Source: Nocardiopsis eucommiae (GTDB lineage Bacteria > Actinomycetota > Actinomycetes > Streptosporangiales > Streptosporangiaceae). Taken from it: a stretch of 64,000 bases of DNA. Under the pieces are notes generated by a model. The model was given only the letters and a program-made list of their open reading frames with translations. It made no database searches and was not told where the DNA came from. Where the stretch lies: positions 4,712,001 through 4,776,000 of the forward strand of contig CP074402.1 of NCBI GenBank assembly GCA_018388625.1, written 5' to 3'. Position numbers and translations under genes: made by a program. This document shows, piece after piece, positions 1-9,554 of this stretch; within the stretch, counting starts at the first letter, position 1, and every line of letters begins with the position of its first letter.

Positions 1-721
1 CCCCCGCCAGCGCGCGGGGATCGTCCCGGTGCACGTGCAGGACCACACCGGCGCGCATGCCGATCACTCCCAGGGTGTGCGAGACGATGTCGTGGACCTC
101 GCGGGCCACGCGTAGTCGTTCCTCGTTCTGGATGCGTGCGACGGAGTGCTCGGCGTCGCGGAGCTCCCTCAGGTGGCGTTCACGTACCACCCGTCCCAGC
201 AACCACGACAATCCGAACGGGGCCAGGAACGCGATCGGGAAGAGCAGGACGAGGGGAGAGATGTCGGCGATCGGTGCGTACATCCGCTCGGGGACCCAGA
301 GCGTCGCGCCGACCAGCACGGCGCACGGCGCACCAAGGGCGAGGGCGAGGAGGGTCGGCCGTGGAAGCGACGCGCTCCCCCGCCAGGTCAGGGCCAGGGG
401 GTACAGGGTCCAGGCGGCGGCCAGGGGCGGGGCGGCACCCCAGCCGCCGAGCAGTGTGAGGACGCTGGCGGCGAGAACCGTGGCGAACGCACCCGCCGGG
501 TACTTCCAGCGCAGCACCATCCCCGCCGGGATCACGAGGAGCAACACCAGCGCGACCCCTTCCCACGGGTCGGCGCCCAAACGGTCCGGCGATGTCAACC
601 GCCACCAGGTGGAGGGGTCCACGAACACGTACGCCAGGGCGACGGCGACGTCCACGGCGTATCTCGGGCCTGTGGCCCCTCCGGTCCCGCCCAAGGCGGT
701 CCAGTGGCGAGTGAGGCTCAC
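1..721 (-). CDS. NarL-type sensor histidine kinase, N-terminal part (runs off window)
   Basis: The first 240 residues of a two-component sensor kinase are visible; the 3' end lies beyond base 1. Residues about 20-160 hold several hydrophobic membrane segments. They are followed by a short linker and a HisKA_3 dimerisation motif (EVHDIVSHTLG), with the phospho-accepting His near residue 210. The GTG start at 721 is chosen because AGGAAGG lies 12 bases upstream and the frame is open from there. The ATPase domain and partner regulator are not visible. It faces away from the second NarL-type kinase at 905, so they are separate units. The kinase family is clear; the signal is unknown. Confidence 0.85.
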   Translation of the reverse strand, partial: MSLTRHWTALGGTGGATGPRYAVDVAVALAYVFVDPSTWWRLTSPDRLGADPWEGVALVLLLVIPAGMVLRWKYPAGAFATVLAASVLTLLGGWGAAPPLAAAWTLYPLALTWRGSASLPRPTLLALALGAPCAVLVGATLWVPERMYAPIADISPLVLLFPIAFLAPFGLSWLLGRVVRERHLRELRDAEHSVARIQNEERLRVAREVHDIVSHTLGVIGMRAGVVLHVHRDDPRALAG

Positions 722-904
722 GAACGGGTCCGGCCTTCCTGTGCAGGGTGCGGAACGGCCCCTCACGGTAGCCGGACGGCGGCGCGCGCGGCGGGGCGTG
801 GCCGGTTCCGGTAGCCAGCTGTAGTGCCCCCGGTCTCCCGTTGGCCCAGACTGGTCCGTGACGGCGATCGGCGCCGTCACGGACACTCGGCTGAGGAGAA
901 CGGA

Positions 905-2120
905 ATGCGGAAGGTGTGGGATCGGCCGTTACGGGCGTGCGGCCGCCTGCTGGCGGCGCTGGTCTTTGGGATGCTCACCCTCGTGATGGTGCCCCTGACC
1001 CTGGTCGTGGCGCTGGCGCTTCCGTTCAGCGGGGTCGGTACCTACCTGGCGTCCCGGTGGGTGCGGATGGTGACGCGTTGGGCGGACTGGAACCGGCGGC
1101 GCGCCGCGCGGTGGCTCGGGGTGGACGTCCCCGACCTCCCGTACCCGCCCGACCGTGGCTTCCGCGCACTGGTGGGCGCACCCGCCACCTACCGGGTGCT
1201 CCTGTGGATGCCGCTGTTCTCGGTGGTGAGCATCCTCCTCGGCTGTCTGGCCCTGATCGGCCCCGGCATGCTGGTCAACACCGTCGACTCACTGCTGTGG
1301 TGGGCGTACCCGGCGGAGTTCCGGCCGGAACAGCTCGGGTTTCCGGTGGACGGCTGGGGTGCCGCCGTGGTCTCCGCCGTGGTCCAGTGCGCGGTCGGCC
1401 TCGCGATCCTGCGATGGGCGATGGTCCCGATGTGCGACGCGCACGCCCGGATGTGCGTCCGGTCCCTGGCCCCCTCCGAGCAGGAGGTGCTCGCGCACCG
1501 CGTGGACGAGCTCCAGCGCACGCGCGCCGGGGTGGTGGACGCGCACGGGGCCGAACTGAGACGGATCGAGCGCGACCTGCACGACGGCACCCAGGCCCGC
1601 CTGGTGGCGATCGCCATGCAGCTGGGCGTGGCCAAGGAGTCCGCCTCCGACCCGACGGTCGCCGCCCTCCTCGAACAGGCGCACACCGGGACCGAGGAGG
1701 CGATGACGGAGCTGCGCGACGTCATCCGGGGCATCTACCCCCGATCCTCGCGGACCGGGGCCTGCCCGGCGCGCTCACCGCGCTCGCCGGGCGGACCACC
1801 CTGCCGGTACGGCTGGACGTGGCCGACCCTGGCACGCTGCCGGTGGCGGTGGAGACCGCCGCCTACTACGCGGTCACCGAGTCCGTCACCAACGCGGTCC
1901 GGCACAGCGGCGCGGAGGCGATCTCCGTCCGGCTGACCCGCGAGGCCGACCTCCTGACGGTCGAGGTGTCCGACGACGGGCACGGCGGCGTGGACGAGTC
2001 CGCCGGGAGCGGGGTCCGGGGCTGCGCCGCAGGGCCGCCGCGCTGGACGGGAACGTGACCGTGCACAGTCCCTCGGGGGGACCGACGACGATCAGGGTGG
2101 AGCTGCCGTGCGGATCGTGA
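905..2120 (+). CDS. NarL-type sensor histidine kinase (two frame breaks)
   Basis: Membrane sensor kinase of about 405 residues once two frame breaks are repaired (near 1740 and 2022, each fixed by one extra base). The N-terminus has hydrophobic segments near residues 14-36, 100-135 and 155-180. The HisKA_3 motif IERDLHDGTQARLV places the phospho-His at about residue 226. The ATPase N box (ESVTNAVRHSGA) and a VSDDGHGG motif follow in the second frame. The C-terminal end is readable only in a third frame and stops at 2118-2120, overlapping the regulator start. GAGGAG lies six bases before the ATG at 905. It is translationally coupled to the response regulator at 2108 and presumably phosphorylates it. 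Confidence 0.85.
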
Positions 2121-2755
2121 TCGCGGAGGACAACGTGCTGTTGTCCGAGGGCCTCAAGCTGCTGCTGTCCACCCGGGGGCACGAGGTGGCGGCCGTGGCC
2201 GTGGACGTGCCCGCCTTCGCGGCGGCCGTCGACAAGCACCGGCCCGACCTCGCCCTGGTGGACGTGCGGCTGCCGCCGAGCTTCCGCGACGAGGGCATCC
2301 ACGCGGCCATCGCCGCGCGGAGCGCCCACCCCGGGCTGCCGGTCCTGGTGCTGTCCCAGTACGTCGAGCGCGACTACGCGGGCGAGCTGCTCTCCGACGG
2401 CCAGGGCGGGGTGGGCTACCTGCTCAAGGACCGGGTGGGCCGGGTGAGCGAGTTCGTGGAGGCGCTGGACCGGGTCGCCGGGGGCGGCACCGTGATGGAC
2501 CCGTCGGTGGTGCAGCAGCTGCTGACCTCGCGTCGGCGGGACCCGTTGGAGACCCTGACCGCGCGGGAGCGCGAGGTGCTCGCGCTCATGGCCGAGGGGC
2601 ACGACAACGGTGAGATCGCCGCGCGGCTGGTCGTCACCACCAACGCGGTCCACAAGCACATCGGCAACATCTTCCAGAAGCTGGACCTGGCCCCCACGGA
2701 CAGCGGCCACCGCAGGGTGCGCGCGGTCCTGGCCTACCTGAGCCACCGCGCCTGA
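2108..2755 (+). CDS. NarL/LuxR-family response regulator
   Basis: DNA-binding response regulator of 215 residues. The receiver domain occupies residues 1-120 with the acidic pocket (AEDN, residues 6-9), phospho-acceptor Asp at about residue 52 (LALVDVRLPP) and the conserved Lys in YLLKDRVG. A LuxR-type helix-turn-helix follows (LTAREREVLALMAEG, about residues 149-163, then NAVHKHIGNIFQKLDL). The GTG start overlaps the end of the upstream kinase by 13 bases, so the two form one operon. The gene is intact, unlike its partner. Regulated targets cannot be read from the sequence; the neighbouring transporter is convergent, not co-transcribed. Confidence 0.93.
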   Translation: MRIVIAEDNVLLSEGLKLLLSTRGHEVAAVAVDVPAFAAAVDKHRPDLALVDVRLPPSFRDEGIHAAIAARSAHPGLPVLVLSQYVERDYAGELLSDGQGGVGYLLKDRVGRVSEFVEALDRVAGGGTVMDPSVVQQLLTSRRRDPLETLTAREREVLALMAEGHDNGEIAARLVVTTNAVHKHIGNIFQKLDLAPTDSGHRRVRAVLAYLSHRA

Positions 2756-2757
2756 GG

Positions 2758-2774
2758 CCGGGGCCGGACCCCGG
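2758..2774. terminator. Possible bidirectional terminator
   Basis: CCGGGG and CCCCGG can pair across a five-base loop just after the response regulator stop and before the end of the convergent transporter gene. There is no T tract, as is usual in high-GC actinomycetes. The stem is short, so this is tentative. Confidence 0.35.
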
Positions 2775-2794
2775 TCCGCGCGTCCGCGCCCGGG

Positions 2795-3685
2795 TCAGGC
2801 GGCCCGGGCCGCCCGGTCCTCCCGGGCGCCGCGCCGGTTCAGCAGGGCGCCCGCCGCCGCCGCGGTGAAGAACATCAGCACACCGTAGACCGCCGAGGGG
2901 ATGGCGATCTCGGTGCTGTTGAGGACGGTGACGGCGATGGTGAGCGACAGCGTGGTGTTGTGCAGGCCGATCTCCATGCAGGAGGCGACGGCCTCGGGTC
3001 GCTCGGTACCGACCAGGCGCGGCGCCCAGTAGCCGATGACGAGACTCACCACGTTGAAGACCAGGACCATCAGGCCGACCGAGACGATGTACTCCGGCAG
3101 GTTGGCCCACTCGGCGGCGATGGCACCCACGATGACGGCGACCAGCACGAGGACGGAGCCGAGCTTGACGGGCTTCTCCATGCGCTCCGCGAAGGAGGTC
3201 AGCTTCGCTCGGACGAGCATGCCGAGGGCGACGGGGACGAGGATGACCGCGAAGACCTGGACCATCTTGTCGGTCTGGAGGCCGATGGTCCCGCCCTCGG
3301 TGAAGTAGCCGAGGGAGAAGCCGGTGACCAGCGGCAGGGTGACCATGGCGGTGAGCGAGTTGATCGCGGTCAGCGAGATGTTGAGTGCGACGTTGCCCTT
3401 GAACAGGTAGCTGTACAGGCTCGCGGTGGTGCCGCCGGGGGACGCGGCCATCATCATCATGCCCACCGCCAGCAGCGGCGAGAGGTCGAAGCGGGTGACG
3501 AACAGCAGGACGAGGCCGAAGCAGAAGAGGGGCAGCAGGACGATCTGGCAGCCCAGGACCAGGACGATGGTCCAGGGCATGGCGAGCAGCCGGGTGAAGT
3601 CGCGGACGGTCAGTGACAGTCCCAGTCCGAGCATGATGACGCCGAGGGCGACCGGCAGGCCGACCGTCGTGAGGGCGGAGTCCAT
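2795..3685 (-). CDS. Bile acid:sodium symporter (BASS) family transporter
   Basis: Integral membrane protein of 296 residues with about nine to ten hydrophobic segments. The region MMMMAASPGGTTASLYSYL (about residues 71-89) and the later CMEIGLHNTTLSLTIA (about residues 220-235) match the two helix-crossover signatures of BASS/NTCP-type sodium-coupled symporters. Bacterial members carry organic anions, pantoate or similar acids; the substrate here is not predictable. The ATG at 3685 is preferred to the longer upstream extension, which is proline/arginine-rich and lacks family similarity. The gene stands alone, convergent with the response regulator. Confidence 0.88.
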   Translation of the reverse strand: MDSALTTVGLPVALGVIMLGLGLSLTVRDFTRLLAMPWTIVLVLGCQIVLLPLFCFGLVLLFVTRFDLSPLLAVGMMMMAASPGGTTASLYSYLFKGNVALNISLTAINSLTAMVTLPLVTGFSLGYFTEGGTIGLQTDKMVQVFAVILVPVALGMLVRAKLTSFAERMEKPVKLGSVLVLVAVIVGAIAAEWANLPEYIVSVGLMVLVFNVVSLVIGYWAPRLVGTERPEAVASCMEIGLHNTTLSLTIAVTVLNSTEIAIPSAVYGVLMFFTAAAAGALLNRRGAREDRAARAA

Positions 3686-3827
3686 GGGGGCACCTTGGGG
3701 GAGGGCCGCGGGGGCGGCACGGGTGGTGGGGGCGGCCGCGTGACCTGCGCCACAAAGCTGCCTACAAGGAGGAGATAGTGGCACGGGTCACCCGGACTGA
3801 CAAGACCAGGACCCCCTCCGCTCCAGG

Positions 3828-4376
3828 TCAGGCGGCGGGCCAGGAGCTCCCGGTCATGTCGTAGGCCAGGTGGAACCACACCTTGCGGATGCTGGGATGC
3901 CCGTTGTCCCCCCACGTGGTGGCGAAGCTGTCGATCAGCGCCAGTCCCCGCCCGTCCTCGGCGGTGAGTCGGTCCTCGGGGGCGAGGCGAACAGCTGACC
4001 CCCTCGTCTCTCAGCGCGTTGAGGGGGTCCCGTTGTCCCGGCAGGTGACCGTCAGCCCGTTCGGCCCCCGGTCCACGCGGATCACGAAGCTCTGGCCCGG
4101 CTCCCCCGACCTGCTGTGCCGGATCGCGTTGGTGGCGAGCTCGGCGCCGAGCAGGGTGAGGACGTACCGGTAGTCGGAGTCCCGTCCGGCCGCGCAGGTG
4201 TCCAGGAAGGCGCGCACCATCGGCACGCTCACGGGCTCACCCGGGAACTCCCAGCGGCGCTTGGTGAACGGGACCGGGACACGGCCGTTGAAGTAGTGCC
4301 GGTACTCGTCCGGGACCCTCGCGAGAACACCGTCCTCGTTCTTGGTGAGGGTGGGCACGGCAACGAGCGTGGGCAT
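3828..4376 (-). pseudogene. Anti-sigma-factor-type ATPase interrupted by an in-frame TGA
   Basis: The first 121 residues form the start of a small HATPase_c_2 domain, as in RsbW/SpoIIAB-like anti-sigma factors common in actinomycetes. LLGAELATNAIRHSRSG is the N box near residues 75-91 and CRDNGTPS is the start of the G1 region. A TGA at 4011-4013 stops it there. The same frame then continues to 3828 and encodes the missing C-terminal part, including LTAEDGRGLALIDSFATTWG (G2 box). AAGGAG lies seven bases before the ATG. Unlike other breaks in the window this is a nonsense codon in an otherwise continuous frame. It may be a real truncation, a point error, or several clustered indels. Confidence 0.7.
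3997..4029. repeat. Perfect 9-bp inverted repeat around the interrupting stop codon
   Basis: GACCCCCTC at 3997-4005 pairs perfectly with GAGGGGGTC at 4021-4029. The 15-base loop contains the in-frame TGA (4011-4013, minus strand) that interrupts the ATPase gene. It lies inside coding sequence, so a terminator role is unlikely. Confidence 0.6.
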
Positions 4377-4555
4377 GACTGACTCCTTCGGCGGGGCGGC
4401 TCAGTGGACGGGCGCGCCGGAACGGGGGCGGCTGCGGGAGTGTCCGAGGGGGAGGGAGGGCTCGAACCGGTATGACCTTACGCGATCACATCGTCGCGGA
4501 ACAGGGGAGTCCGGTGTGGTGAGTTCCCGAATTCACCGCATCCGTCCCCCTCCCG

Positions 4556-6088
4556 TCACTCGTCCCGGGCCAGGGCCTCCTTGGCCGCGTCCTCGGCGCG
4601 CTCCCGCTCGGCGTCGACCAGAGCCAGCCTGCTCCGGCGTTCCAGCAGGTCCGCGACGTCCAGCGCCCCCTCGTGCCGGACACCGAAACGGAGCTCGGCG
4701 GGGGTGATGCCCCGCACGACCGGTGTCAGGGCGGCCGGGTCTCCCCGGCCTCCGCGACCACGTCGAGCGCCTCGGTCCCGTACCGGGCCACCAGGTGGCG
4801 CGGTGCGTCCAGTCCGTCGAGCTCCTCGTGGGAGGCGGCGCCCACGAGCGGGATCGAGCGGGTGCGGCAGGGCCCGGCGGGGAGGCGGTGCGCGGCCACG
4901 AGCGTGTCCACGGTCTCCTCCGCCATCGCGCGGTAGGTGGTGAGTTTGCCGCCCACCACGGTCACCGTCCCGTTGGGCGCGACCGAGACGGAGTGCTCGC
5001 GGGAGAGGTTCGCGCTGGAGCCGTCCCCTGGAGCAGCGGGCGCAGCCCCGCGAAGGAACCGAGGACGTCCGCCCGGGTCAGCCGGGTCTCCAGGGCCCGG
5101 TTGAACTGGGTGAGCAGGAAGTCCACGTCCTCCTCGGGCACCTCGGGGACGCGGGCCGCGGGGCCGTCCACGGGTTCGTCGGTGAGACCGGCGAAAACCC
5201 GGCCGTCGGGCTGGGGAAGCGCGAACACGAAGCGGCTCACGCTGCCCTCCAGAGGGACGGTGAGCGCGGCCGTGGGGTGGCCCAGGCTCGCCCCGTCCAG
5301 TACCAGGTGGGTGCCCCGGCTGGGGCTCAGCCGGACGCTGGGGTCGAGGGCGTCGGCGTGCACGCCGGTCGCGTTGACCACCGCGCGCGCCCGGACCGGG
5401 ATGATCCGGCCGGTGGTCTCGTCGCGCACGACCACCCCGTCCGCGCTGACGCTCTCGGCGGAGCAGCGCGTGATGATCCGGGCGCCCTCGCGGGCGGCGG
5501 TACGGGCGATGCCCACCACCAGGCGGGCGTCGTCGACGAGCTGTCCGTCGAAGGACAGGATGCCGCCGAGCAGCCCCTCGGCCCGTACCCCGGGCAACAG
5601 GCGGGTGGTCTGCCGGGCGGTGAGGAGGCGCGGGGCGCGCAGCACCGTGGAGGGGTGCCGGACAGCACGCGCAGGAGGTCGCCCATGCCCATCCCGGCAC
5701 GGACGAACAGGGAGCGGGTCAGGCCGGACTCCCGGAAGACCGGCACCACCATGGGCATCGGCCGGACCAGGTGGGGGGCGGTGACGCGCATGAGGACGTC
5801 CCGTTCGCGGGCGCTCTCGTAGGCGATGCCGACCTGCCCCTTGGCGAGGTAGCGCAGCCCGCCGTGGACCAGTTTGGAGCTCCAGCGGCTGGTGCCGAAC
5901 GCCAGGTCCTCGCGTTCGACGAGCACCGTGGACAGACCGCGCGCGGCGGCGTCCAGGGCCACTCCGGCGCCGGTGACTCCCCCGCCGACCACCAGGACGT
6001 CCACCTCGGGACGTGCCTCCAGTTCCGCGAGGTCGGCGGCGCGCCGAGCGGCGTTCAGGGATGCGGGCCGGTCGTGCTGACGCATCAT
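4556..6088 (-). CDS. glpD: Aerobic glycerol-3-phosphate dehydrogenase (three frame breaks)
   Basis: FAD enzyme that oxidises sn-glycerol-3-phosphate to dihydroxyacetone phosphate and feeds electrons to the quinone pool at the membrane. Repaired length is about 511 residues, normal for GlpD. The N-terminal dinucleotide-binding motif is VLVVGGGVTGAGVALDAAAR, followed by FGTSRWSSKLVHGGLRYL typical of GlpD. The centre includes RGTHLVLDG and the C-terminal part includes VTVVGGKLTTYRAMAEETV. Breaks occur near 5650, 5025 and 4735, each fixed by one base. The stop at 4556-4558 gives the usual acidic/alanine-rich tail. AAAGGA precedes the ATG. It lies downstream of a TetR gene on the same strand, which probably controls it. 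Confidence 0.9.
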
Positions 6089-6141
6089 GGCGTCCTTTCC
6101 GAAGAGTGGGTGGCCGGGGAGCAGGGGCCGGGGGCGGTACT

Positions 6142-6719
6142 TCAGGGCCGGAGGTAGCCGTCCAGCAGGGTGGAGAGCTCCTCGACCAGGCCGTCGTGGT
6201 CGAGGACGTCGGCGAGGAGGCGGTGCGAGGTGACGGTGTTCTGCACGGTGACCATGATCAGGTGTGCGAGCACCGCGGGGTCTCCGCCACGCACGGAGCC
6301 GTCGGCCTGTCCCTCCGCGACGGCGGGTTCGAGGAGTTCGAGCGCCGCCCGGTGGCTGCTGCCGAGGCGGTGGAAGGTGTAGGTGGCCAGGAGCTCGGGT
6401 TCGGTGTCCACGATGCGGGTGACCAGCGGGTGGGCGAGCATCGCCCGGGCGACCCTGGCGGCGTGCCGGACCAGCTGCGCGCGGATGCTCGCCGCCCCGC
6501 CGGAGCCGACCTCCTCCGCGACGAGGATCCGTCGGAGCTCACGGGTGAGCAGGTCGGCGACCAGGGCGGTCACGTCGGGCCAGCGCCGGTAGACGGTGGG
6601 GCGGCTGACCCCGCGCGCCGTGCCACGTCGGTCAGGGTGGTGCGGCGGACTCCGAAGGCCTCGACGCATGCGCGCGCCGCGTCGAGGATGTCGTCCTCTA
6701 CGTTACGTTTTGACGCCAT
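6142..6719 (-). CDS. TetR-family regulator between glpD and an AGPS-like gene (one frame break)
   Basis: TetR/AcrR repressor of about 192 residues after repair of one break near 6610. The N-terminal helix-turn-helix reads RRTTLTDVARRAG and then GVSRPTVYRRWPDV, a typical TetR recognition helix. The remaining residues form a helical ligand-binding domain with no recognisable ligand. It starts at ATG 6719, only 17 bases from the divergent flavoprotein start at 6737, and lies 53 bases upstream of glpD on the same strand. The layout suggests autoregulation plus control of glpD and the flavoprotein. From memory, Mycobacterium tuberculosis has the same order (glpD1, a TetR gene, flavoprotein). Confidence 0.85.
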
Positions 6720-6728
6720 GTGTAAAAC
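6707..6728. promoter_or_regulatory. Candidate operator in the divergent tetR/flavoprotein start region
   Basis: A 22-base stretch has arms GTTTT and AAAAC around a centre that includes the tetR start codon. It is AT-rich for this genome and lies where a TetR dimer could block both divergent promoters. The arms are short, so this is a suggestion. Confidence 0.35.
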
Positions 6729-6736
6729 TGTAGAGC

Positions 6737-8375
6737 ATGACCCACGATGCTCGCACTGAACCCGACGTTGTCAGCCTCACTGACACCGCCCGCACCGCTC
6801 CGGACATGAGCTGGTACGCCTGGGGCGACCCCGCCAAGGCCAAGGAGCTCGACCCCGGACTACGGGAACTGGTCTCCCAGGTGCTGCGTACCAGGACCAC
6901 GGACATGCCCCCGGTCGCCGAGTCGGACGTGGAGCTGTCCCCCTCGCGCCTGGACGGCCGGTTGCTGGCGGCCCTCACCGACGTCCTCGGCGCCGGGCAC
7001 GTGCTCACGGACGACGCCACCCGTCTCGTCCACGCGGGAGGCAAGAGCACCCCCGACCTCCTCGCCCGCCGGGCCGGTCGCGCCACCGCCACCGACGCCG
7101 TGCTGTACCCGGCCGACCACGAGGAGGTGGAGCGGGTCCTGGCGCTCTGCTCGGCCGAACGCGTGGCCGTGGTGCCCTTCGGCGGGGGCACCAGCGTGGT
7201 GGGCGGGGTCTCCCCCTCGACGGCGGCTTCCGCGCGGTCGTCACCCTCGACCTGCGCCGCCTGAACCGGTTGGTCTCCCTGGACACCACGTCCCTGACCG
7301 CCGTCCTCGGCGCGGGCGTGCGCACCCCGCACGCCGAGGCGATGCTGGCCGAGCACGGACTCACCCTCGGGCACATGCCGCAGAGCTACGAGTACGCGAC
7401 CATCGGCGGGTACGCCGCCACACGCTCCAGCGGGCAGGCCTCCGCCGGGTACGGACGGTTCGAGGACATGGTGGTGGGCCTGCGGGTCGCCACCCCGCGC
7501 GGCACCCTGGACGCGGGCGGCCCCCGGCCTCCGCCGCCGGACCCGACCTGCGCCGCCTGCTGGTGGGCTCGGAGGGCACACTGGGCGTCATCACCGAGGT
7601 GGCCGTCCGGGTCCGCCCGAGGCCGGAGCGGGTCCTGGACGAGGCCTGGTCCTTCCCCGACTACGCCACCGGGGTGGACGCGCTGCGCGCCCTCGCGCAG
7701 TCGGACACCCGGCCGACCATGGCGCGGCTGTCCGACGAGACCGAGACCTTCGTGAACGCGGCCCTGGGCGGGCGCGAGGCCGTCCCGGGCTGCCAGGCCG
7801 TGCTCGGCTTCGAGGGCACCGAGGCCGAGGTCGAGGCACGCGCGGCCGTGGTCCGGGAGGTCATGGCGGCCGCGGGCGGCACACCGCTCGGGCCGGACCC
7901 GGTGGCGCACTGGCGCGAGACCCGCTTCCACGCGCCGTACCTGCGCGACACCCTGCTGTCGGCGGGGATCCTGGCCGAGACCCTCGAGACCGCCGCGTCC
8001 TGGAGCGACCTGCTGCCCCTGTACACGGCCGTGGTGGGTGCCCTGACCGGCGCGCTGGACGACGACGAGAGCGGGGCCGTGGTGCAGTGCCACGTCTCGC
8101 ACACCTACGCCACCGGCGCCTCGCTGTACTTCACCGTGGCCACGGGGGCGGGCGAGGACCCGGCCACGCGGTGGGACCGCGCCAAGCGGGCGGCTTCGGA
8201 CGCGATCGTGGCCAACGGCGGCACCATCACCCACCACCACGCCGTGGGCACCGACCACCGACCGTGGATGGCGGCCGAGCTGGGTCCGCTGGGCACCGAC
8301 GTGCTGCGCGCGGTGAAGTCGGCACTGGACCCGGAGGGTGTGCTCAACCCGGGCAAGCTCATTCCCGAGGCGTAG
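6737..8375 (+). CDS. FAD-linked oxidase, alkyldihydroxyacetonephosphate synthase-like (two frame breaks)
   Basis: Flavoprotein of about 546 residues of the VAO/PCMH family, closest in layout to alkyl-DHAP synthase. The FAD-binding half holds VVPFGGGTSVVGGV (about residues 145-158) and MPQSYEYATIGGYAATRSSG. The C-terminal FAD-oxidase domain ends with GGTITHHHAVGTDHRPWM and DPEGVLNPGKL, the His-rich active-site loop and tail of this family. Breaks near 7215 and 7525 are each repaired by one base. No clear ribosome-binding site precedes ATG 6737, so a leaderless mRNA is possible. The true substrate is uncertain; bacterial members are often mis-called ether-lipid enzymes. Proximity to glpD hints at a C3-phosphate or long-chain alcohol substrate. 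Confidence 0.85.
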
Positions 8376-8379
8376 ACCG

Positions 8380-8415
8380 ACCGGGGCGCGGGCTTCGAGC
8401 GGGCCCGCGCCCGGT
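8380..8415. terminator. Bidirectional GC-rich terminator
   Basis: ACCGGGGCGCGGGC pairs with GCCCGCGCCCGGT, with one bulged G, around a short loop. It sits between the flavoprotein stop and the convergent proline-rich protein gene. Confidence 0.6.
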
Positions 8416-8435
8416 GCGGGGGTCGGGGCGGGCGC

Positions 8436-9403
8436 CTACTTCTCGGCCGACCGTGTGAGCTGGCGGGAGACGTCACCGCTGACGGACTCCACGGTGTTGA
8501 ACAGGTCCTGCACCTCACGATCGCCACCGGCGCCGGCCACGGCCACGGTGCCGGCGATGTTGTCCGTGAGGAAGGCTCCGACACCCATGGAGCCCGAGGC
8601 GCTGAGCATGTCGCCGCCGCCCTCGACCACCGAGGCCATCACGAGGCTCTCGGTGCCGATGGAGGCGAAGTCCCACAGCACCTGGGAGGTCACGCCGTAG
8701 TCCTCCCTCTCCGTGATCTCGCCGGGCGGGAACGACTCGCCCAGCTCCTCGTTGACCATGTCCCCGCTGAACAGCTCGTCCAGGTCCCGCTGGGTCTCCG
8801 GGTCGTCGGGGTCGATGAGCTCGGCGGCGACCTCGACGTAGACGCCGTCGGACTCGATCGAGCACGAGAGGGTGCCGAACGACTCTCCGATGGACCGGTC
8901 CTCAGGGTCGAAGCCGCCGGACGCCGAGGGGACGTCCCCGTCGAAGAAGGGGCTCAGCACGCCGTTGTCGAAGGCCTCGGCGCAGTCGTTCGGCATGGCG
9001 GTGTACACCGAGCTGGAGTTGAGCGCGATCACCACGCCGCCGATGGCCGCGACCAGTACCACGGCGCCGATCGCGCCGCCGACGATCAGACCGGTCCTCT
9101 TCCTGGGGGCGCCCGGCGGACCGTAGCCGGGCGGCGGGCCCTGGGGAGGCATCCCCGGCGGCGGGAACTGGCCAGGAGGACCCTGGGGAGGTTGCTGACC
9201 GAAACCCGGGGGCGGACCCTGGGGCGGCTGCTGTCCGTACCCGTGGCCGTACCCGGGTGGCGGACCCTGAGGGGGCATCCCCTGCGGGGGAACTGGCCGG
9301 GAGGACCCTGGGGCGGCTGCTGCCCGTACCCGTGCGGCGGCCCCTGGGGCTGCTGGCCGGGGTAGGGGCCCTGCGGGCCGTTCGGGGGCGGGGGCTGTCC
9401 CAT
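8436..9403 (-). CDS. Proline/glutamine-rich membrane-anchored protein of unknown function (one frame break)
   Basis: About 323 residues after repair of one break near 9290. Residues 1-100 are a cytoplasmic low-complexity region of Pro, Gly, Gln and Tyr with repeats such as GYGQQPPQGPP. One transmembrane helix follows (GLIVGGAIGAVVLVAAIGGV). The remaining roughly 190 residues are an acidic extracellular domain with two Cys (NDCAEAF and LSCSIES) that could form a disulfide. I do not recognise the outer domain. The layout, a disordered proline-rich tail then one helix and an outer domain, is common among actinobacterial envelope proteins. GAGG lies eight bases before ATG 9403. It stands alone, convergent with the flavoprotein and divergent from kdpD. 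Confidence 0.75.
9121..9400 (-). repeat. Degenerate Pro/Gly/Gln-coding repeats
   Basis: Imperfect direct repeats encode units such as QGPPPGYG, QQPPQGPP and GQFPPPGM within the N-terminal region of the protein ending at 8436. Similar G/C-rich repeats are prone to length errors, and one frame break lies inside. Confidence 0.6.
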
Positions 9404-9554
9404 GGGGGTACCTCGTGGTCTGATCCGTGGAAATCGGGCCCTTCAAGTTCTACCGGACACAGGACGTGAGGAATCTGCCCGCGTCCTCTTTCGGTCACCC
9501 AGGGTCGCCGGGATCACATCCGAACGACGGCGTTCGCGGCTCCGGGCACCCACA

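Noticed and set aside
4440..4530. GGTTCGAGC on the minus strand resembling a tRNA T-loop
   Set aside because: The flanking bases do not form a T-stem, acceptor stem or anticodon arm.
6142..8375. Reading the glpD, tetR and flavoprotein breaks as real pseudogenes
   Set aside because: All breaks have the same sign and protein motifs continue undamaged on both sides, so sequence error is more likely than decay of three adjacent genes.
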